Below, piece by piece: positions 58,405 to 64,000 of a stretch of DNA of 64,000 nucleotides. The stretch lies in contig CAJQUW010008706.1 in the NCBI GenBank assembly GCA_907163375.1, positions 124,001-188,000 of the forward strand, read 5' to 3'. Below the pieces are notes generated by a model that saw nothing but the letters and a program-made list of their open reading frames with translations, made no database searches and was not told the origin of the DNA. Both the position numbers and the translations under genes were made by a program. The DNA comes from Prostheceraeus crozeri (taxonomy: Eukaryota; Platyhelminthes; Polycladida; Euryleptidae). Position 1 is the stretch's first letter. Each line of letters opens with the position of its first letter.

Positions 58405-59436
58405 ATGTCAAGTTACGATATTGAAAAAAGAGTGAAGCTTGTTCAATTTTATTATTCAAATGGAAGATCAATCGTTCAAACCCAAAGAGATTATCGAACA
58501 CATTTTAATGTAAGAGATGCTCCAAGTGAGAATATGATTCGAAATCTCATGAGGCGATTTGAGGAAAGTAGGTCAGTGGCAGATCTTCCAAAACGGGGAC
58601 CTGAGCCTGCTGTTCGAACAGAAGCTGCTGTGGAGTCTGTTCGACAAAGTGTCGAACAGAATCCAGCAGCATCTACACGTCGTCGATCAATTCAACTTGG
58701 CATCAGAAGAACAACATTGCGCGCAATACTGAAGGAAGACTTAGGAATGTTTCCTTACAAGATTCAAGCAGTTCAGTCTCTTCTCCCAACAGGTTATCAG
58801 TCTCGTTTGAATTATGCCATGCGATTTGAACACTTGGCAAGAGACAATGCTTATTTCTTGAGCCATCTCATTATTAGCGACGAAGCTCACTTTTATCTGA
58901 ATGGCTTTGCCAATAAACAGAATGCGAGATTTTGGGATTCTGACAACCCAAGAAACACAATTCAACACCGTCTACATTCACCAAAATGCACTGTTTGGTG
59001 TGGAATTATGACTGAAAGAATAATCGGGCCATACTTTTTTGAGGATGAGGAGGGACATCCAGAGAGAGTGACTGGTGCACTTTATCGTACAATGATAGAG
59101 AACGTTTTGCTGCTGGAAGTTGCAGGCAACCAACAGGTCTGGTTCCAGCAAGACGGAGCGACCGCGCACACCGCCGGTTTGATGATGGCCCTTTTGCGTG
59201 ACATTTTCAATGACCGATTGATATCCAGAAATGCTGACTTCCCGAGGCCTCCCCGGTCACCAGATTTGACTGCCCCCGATTATTTCTTATGGGGTTATAT
59301 AAAGCGATTTTACCAGCGATCAAACAAGGTTGCTGTTGCGTTTCTACCGGCATTTCTACTGGAAAGCTTCCACAATGGCTGGCAGAGGCGAATCAGTAGT
59401 GATGTGATTATCTCGAACACCTATAATTGGAATTGA
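58405..59436 (+). pseudogene. Mariner-like transposase 3 with aberrant C-terminus (DD41D type)
   Basis: From ATG 58405 (an in-frame TTG lies seven codons earlier) there is a 343-residue frame. The order is helix-turn-helix (SSYDIEKRVKLVQFYYS), second DNA-binding region (TRRRSIQLGIRRTTLRAI), then the core: first Asp in IISDEAHFYLNG, second in FQQDGATAHT, third in SPDLTAPDYFLWG, with 41 residues between the last two. After LWGYIKRFYQ the sequence stops resembling the family. The usual helix and GGHF-type ending are missing, replaced by an unrelated tail. I found no terminal inverted repeats around it. The catalytic part is intact, but a deletion or rearrangement near 59310 removed the end. Confidence 0.85.
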
Positions 59437-60190
59437 ATTGATCGGTTTTCTTTGTTCCAAGTTTCTTTGTTCCTATCATGTATGCATCGATGAAAAACAA
59501 AATAGCATAGACCAATGTTTTGTATAGACTTGATAAATATTGAACTATAGAGAGCTGGCGAAGTGGAAAAAGTAATCGCATCAGATTCATATGAGGAATT
59601 TGGGATTGCATTTATATAGACATGTGAATAAAATAAGCAATTAATTGGTCGAAAAACCAAAAGGAGCAGAATTCAGTTTCTATCGATTAAAGCTTTTTCA
59701 TCAACCCTATAAATGAAAAAAGAGAAGATATACACAGAACTTGAATGCATTAAAAAGATAATGAAATCACAAATCTTTGGCCGAAGCCTTCAGAAATCAT
59801 AAAGCCTTCTAAAAGTCATATGCGCTATTCAGATGCATACACGAAGTGTCAATGGTCATGGAGTGGCTATCATAAACCTCTCATGATTCCGCGAAGCAGA
59901 CGCTTCAGGGGTAGGTATATTGAAAGTACAAGAAGAAGATATGGAATTTTCAATAAACCAAGTACAGCATAGCTTAAACTAGGGGCCATTCATTAACTAA
60001 AACTCCTCGGACAGGAAAACAAAACCAATCCAACACCACGCTCAGCCGACCCAATTAACGACGGCGCAATGCCGAAACCGACTGAATACTGGTGACTGAA
60101 TTTCACCTCGGTGTTATTACTGCGACAGTGTGACTTGGGATTTGCAAATATCCAATATTATGAAAAATGTGTCGAAACGCCGGTATATTC
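59437..60190. other. No supported gene
   Basis: AT-rich DNA after the broken mariner-like transposase; no inverted terminal repeat was found here. Short overlapping frames at 59408-59660 are featureless. Confidence 0.5.
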
Positions 60191-60700
60191 TGAGAGTATT
60201 AAAGACAACTAGAGGTATCTCATTATCATTTATAAATCTTTGATTCTCTCTGTAATTATGTATGTTTCTCCCATTTATGGTCAGTTATCGGGAAAGTTAC
60301 TTTCAAAGCTGGAAAGTTTAAATAACCGGACACACGGTATTTTTTGCGGTAGGACGTGCAAATGTGAACATTTCTCAGACATTGATTTGCTCTTCGGGAG
60401 GCTATGACATCCATCCTCTTCATGATCTGATTCCGGATAGGATGGAGTTTTCTGTTCACTTACGTTTGCCAGCCTGTCGCACCACTCGATGACTGGATTC
60501 AACTATTCCTTGGTCATGTCTTCTTGTCAACGAAAGTCGTTAACTGTGCACATACAAGTGATTCTTCGTGTCAGATGGCTGTGTTGCTCGTTCTTCATGT
60601 ATGTTAGTATGCTTTTTGCATTTTCTGCATGCCTTCAATGCTTCATCTAATTTATCTTTTCTAAGCACGCACATGATGTTCAACAATACTCGCGCTGAAC
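60191..60700 (+). pseudogene. LINE C-terminal fragment
   Basis: In broken frames this reads YKSLILSVIMYVSPIYG, then LSKLESLNNRTHGIFCG and TCKCEHFSDIDLL. This resembles the region after the reverse transcriptase of CR1/L2-type elements (compare NKLQGRAHRIICG in the LINE at 28.9-32.3 kb). Several stops interrupt it. It is a short, old, 5'-truncated copy. Confidence 0.55.
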
Positions 60701-62754
60701 TTTTGAATGTAAGTGATTTTTTATAATATTTGCCAATAACTATGACTTGTGGATTGTTGCGATTTCTACAGTAATTTTGAAGAAATATACGCTTACTTTA
60801 CTTTGATATTCTGCCGGTTTCGGTGCCGTCCACCAAGCCGGCAGAGCGCTCCGTTAGCAGAGCATCAATCCGGCTCGACCTCCGACAACAGAATTCTAGC
60901 CAATGAACCGCCCCAATAACACGCAGCGACAGAATGCGGATAAAGCACCATATCAAAAGAAGAAATAATTTCAGTATAACACACAAACAGAGGAAATTAC
61001 ATGAGTAGGCCTATAGTAATCATTACTTCATTCGTACTTTGCCAAAGGTCTTTAAGTGATTTGAATTGCTTGAGATGCTTAATTTTGTAAGAAGCAGACA
61101 ACAATTCTTAATTATCCCATGAGCCACAATTAAAAAAAAATTTGGATTGGTTATTAATTTTGGAGTCGGAGCTATCTTACCTTTGGAGCAAAACAAACAA
61201 ATGTCTAGAGGCTGCTGTTTAGTACGGCATTTCTGCAAAATAAAAAAGCAGAATCTAAATGGATAATGATGCAATTTTTAAACTTATTTAACAAAGCGAT
61301 GTAGCCAAACATAGGACGCTGTCAAAGCGGAGAAGTTGAAAAATGCATAGAGGTTTTCAGAGGCTTTGTGGTGTTTTGAACATTTGCTTATGTTGATGTT
61401 AGCACCCACATTCATGTTGAATTTCTCAACAAATTTCAACACTTGGCATTGAATAAACCGAATTTACACTCTTGGCATTGAATAAACCGAATGTCGTCGG
61501 TACAATTTTCTGATACTCATGTACATTATACTCTTATTATTACTTTGCAATGCATACATAAATCTTTCGTACACGCTTCAGAATATGTTGTTGCCACACA
61601 CATCTGACTTCTAAAACTTATGAATTCTTCACAACTAGAAAAGGTATTTGTCTCTTGTGACATCAGACATATGAACGATATGAGTACTTTCAATATCACA
61701 CTGATTTGACTCATCCACGTAAGACTTTCATCATCACTTCAAAGTCGAATGATAATGTCATGACTTTAAGGCAGATTGATGTCAGTCAATATTTGAATTT
61801 TTTGATTTGGAAGCTAACCATTATACCACACCACACTATACAGTAAGTTTCAAACTTTAAGAGCTCTTCCATTTTTTAAAAAGCGCAAATAGTCAATACT
61901 ACAATCTATCGAGTTTGCGAGCGACGCTGTTAGAAAAGCTTGGCATGATATTCTCTTTCGTTTGAAAGTTTCAATTAATTTGTTCCTCATTGCAGCAAAG
62001 GACATGTAGTGGACTTGGGAGTTGACCCCTAAAAGGTCATATTTTCAAATCCTTGGCTATCAAGTGTGTTGAACATCCTCATGTAAGTATTCATGTATGT
62101 GTTGATTCAATGCTCTTGACGTTGACTATCCTGACTAAATGTCAGGATGGTCAACGCTAAAACTTATGAGCCTGTGTGGCTCGTCAAAACATAAGATGCC
62201 GCATTACTTTGTAAAATATTCCATGATGCGGTAAAGGAAATCTCTCACACTTTATCTGCTCAAATAGTTCGAAAACTTTTTTAACTCTTAAAAAAGTCAG
62301 TTTTTATGTTTTAGTACTATAGCGATATTTTCTCAAAACCATTACACCCACAGAATTAAATATTTTGTTTATCTGCTTCGGTTTGCTAGAAGTGTGATAA
62401 ATACGAAATCGACGGCTCATCGAGGAACTTATTAATTGGGCGAAAAGGAATTCCTAATACCTTACAGAGATAGAAAAAAGTCGTGCGCCGCTTGCGGATT
62501 AATGTGAGTTCCAGCAAAGTGCTTCGATTGCCAAAATTCCTTCAGATTCGAAGAATTCAGATCATTGCGCACAAGTTTTCTCCATTATGTTGGCCCTTCC
62601 GATCATTATTAAAAAAAAGTAGCAGGCGTACGAAAATTAGTTCACTTGATGATTTCACATCCTCTCCTCGGCATTTCTCACTGTATAGTGCATACACGGA
62701 ATCGAATGTTAGCCAAGACAGCGATGTGTATTTTGGTGTGTGCGAAGCACGCAC
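60701..62754. other. No supported gene
   Basis: AT-rich DNA. The frame 62483-62902 runs through the GC-rich repeat described next and is not believed to be a gene. Confidence 0.55.
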
Positions 62755-62840
62755 GCATGGGCGCAGCATCTACGGGGGACACGGGGGTCCGGACCCCCGC
62801 CAAAATTTTCCTAGGGGGATCGGACCCCTATTGGAACGGC
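62755..62840. repeat. GC-rich transposon-end-like block with a perfect palindrome
   Basis: GGGGGTCCGGACCCCC at 62783-62798 is a perfect palindrome (18 bp with its flanking C and G). ATGGGCGCAGC before it and GGGGGATCGGACCCC after it make a short GC-rich block in AT-rich DNA. Such blocks often form the ends of hAT-like elements or SINEs in invertebrates. I see no partner end. Confidence 0.45.
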
Positions 62841-62902
62841 ATGATTTCCATGCCTCTTTTGTTGCCCGTAAACTGTCGGAAAGCCTCGTTATATTCATAT
62901 AA

Positions 62903-64000
62903 TCATGCCTGAGGAGACCGTATGCTATGAAAAATCCACATATCTGGAATTTCCATCAATTCTTCATTTCTTTTACTTCATTTTGCTCACCTTAGCACGT
63001 GCAAGTATGGCTTTGTTAATAAAGAATTTCATTCCAAGGACTGGCACCGTCTTATGACATCAGTCAAGACATCTGGTATCGTCATTAAGTCTTAAAGCGT
63101 CAACGCTTTGCATGTGCAGCACCTACTGTGCAATGCATTAGCGAGACACTAAATCCCACTTGGCGGGCATCACACATTGAGCCCTCCGGCCAAACTCCAT
63201 TAAACATTTGGAAGATTGATTAACGTAGTGGACACATACACATTTCATTCATTCCTTGATTTGTGAGAAGTGTATGTGAACTAGCTTTGCTATCCGAATT
63301 TGCTTTGAAAATCATTGACAGGAATCTTTTAAAAGGATAATAAGTCAAAGAATTTTACATTGTTTTAGATTAATAGTATATTTTTCAATGGATAACTTCT
63401 GATTCATTGTGGCACTCGCATTATGAATACAATTCGATATATGCATTTTAAGTTTAAGCATTCTTTTGTGGTAGGGCCTATTCAGTGATATACGACAAAG
63501 TTTGCTTCCTATTCCTGGACAACTGTTTTCCTGGCTACAACTGCTTTTAAAGGCTAATAGGTCTCATTTGAATGTTGAATCACTGAAACGTGCTTCGAAA
63601 AATGTTAGAGATTAGTAATCCTTCACGCGTTATAGTTTATTCAAGTACCTACATGCAGTTGGCCTTGCCCAGTTTAGCCATTCGCCAGAATGATTGTGAA
63701 TAGCAAAAATATACATAAATTTTTTATGAATGTGTTTATTTCATGTATCTATCTATGTGAGCAAAAATATGTGTACAAATACAATCCAAAAAAACGGAGC
63801 TTACTTCAGTCCGCGCAAGCTATTAGGTATGCTACAGGTCTGGTAAATAAAATCACATTCAGCGCCATCGACTTTGTCTTGTATGTTAGCTTATCTGTAG
63901 TTTCTTACCACGATTGAATCAAAGTGTTTCGATGTCAAAAGAATTTCGTAGAAGCATTCTGAGATTCTTAATGAATTGATTAATATGCTTTGTATGCAAG
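62903..64000. other. No supported gene
   Basis: AT-rich DNA to the end of the window. The frame at 63690-63917 has no recognisable domain. Confidence 0.55.

Noticed and set aside
59408-59660. Possible right inverted repeat of mariner-3
   Set aside because: No complement to any sequence upstream of 58405 could be found.
62483-62902. 139-codon open frame
   Set aside because: It runs through a GC-rich palindromic repeat and starts at a non-ATG codon; composition comes from the repeat.
1-64000. CRISPR array, rRNA genes, bacterial operons or ribosome binding sites
   Set aside because: No regularly spaced repeats, no rRNA sequence and no polycistronic gene layout; the content is clearly animal nuclear DNA.

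Overview
This window is nuclear DNA of an animal, most likely an invertebrate. It is AT-rich, has no operons, and is crowded with animal-type transposable elements: Tc1/mariner, piggyBac, hAT-like, PIF/Harbinger-like, Crypton, Penelope-like and LINE. The one convincing host gene encodes a membrane-anchored protein with two C2 domains of the synaptotagmin type, a metazoan family. I cannot name the species from this sequence.

Layout. 0-6.2 kb: unannotated DNA with one tRNA-like gene (minus strand, about 4.2 kb). 6.2-7.8 kb: decayed Tc1 element, copy 1. 8.3-9.0 kb: first copy of an unclassified fold-back element. 10.7-14.6 kb: two hAT-like elements without a working transposase. 15.8-16.7 kb: possible spliced exons of an unidentified gene. 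17.9-19.0 kb: the synaptotagmin-like gene. 19.3-22.9 kb: two minus-strand LINE remnants. 23.6-26.2 kb: second fold-back copy, then an apparently complete mariner-like element. 28.8-32.3 kb: a nearly full-length but broken LINE. 34.4-38.3 kb: a Penelope-like element split by a second mariner-like element, followed by another Penelope-like fragment. 42.0-43.4 kb: a long hairpin and a deleted piggyBac element. 44.2-45.4 kb: a Harbinger-like MITE and the third fold-back copy. 46.6-47.6 kb: candidate exons of an unidentified gene. 54.0-55.6 kb: Tc1 copy 2. 55.7-58.1 kb: a Crypton tyrosine-recombinase pseudogene bracketed by palindromic sites in direct orientation. 58.4-59.4 kb: a third mariner-like transposase lacking its normal end. 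60.2-60.7 kb: a LINE scrap. The rest shows no supportable gene.

The genes do not form a pathway; the window is best read as a gene-poor transposon graveyard around one host gene. The points most worth following are the Crypton with loxP-like flanking palindromes, the intact mariner with 220-bp inverted repeats, the mariner whose inverted repeat contains the transposase C-terminus, and the three-copy fold-back family. All identifications rest on reading motifs by eye; no database search was run.
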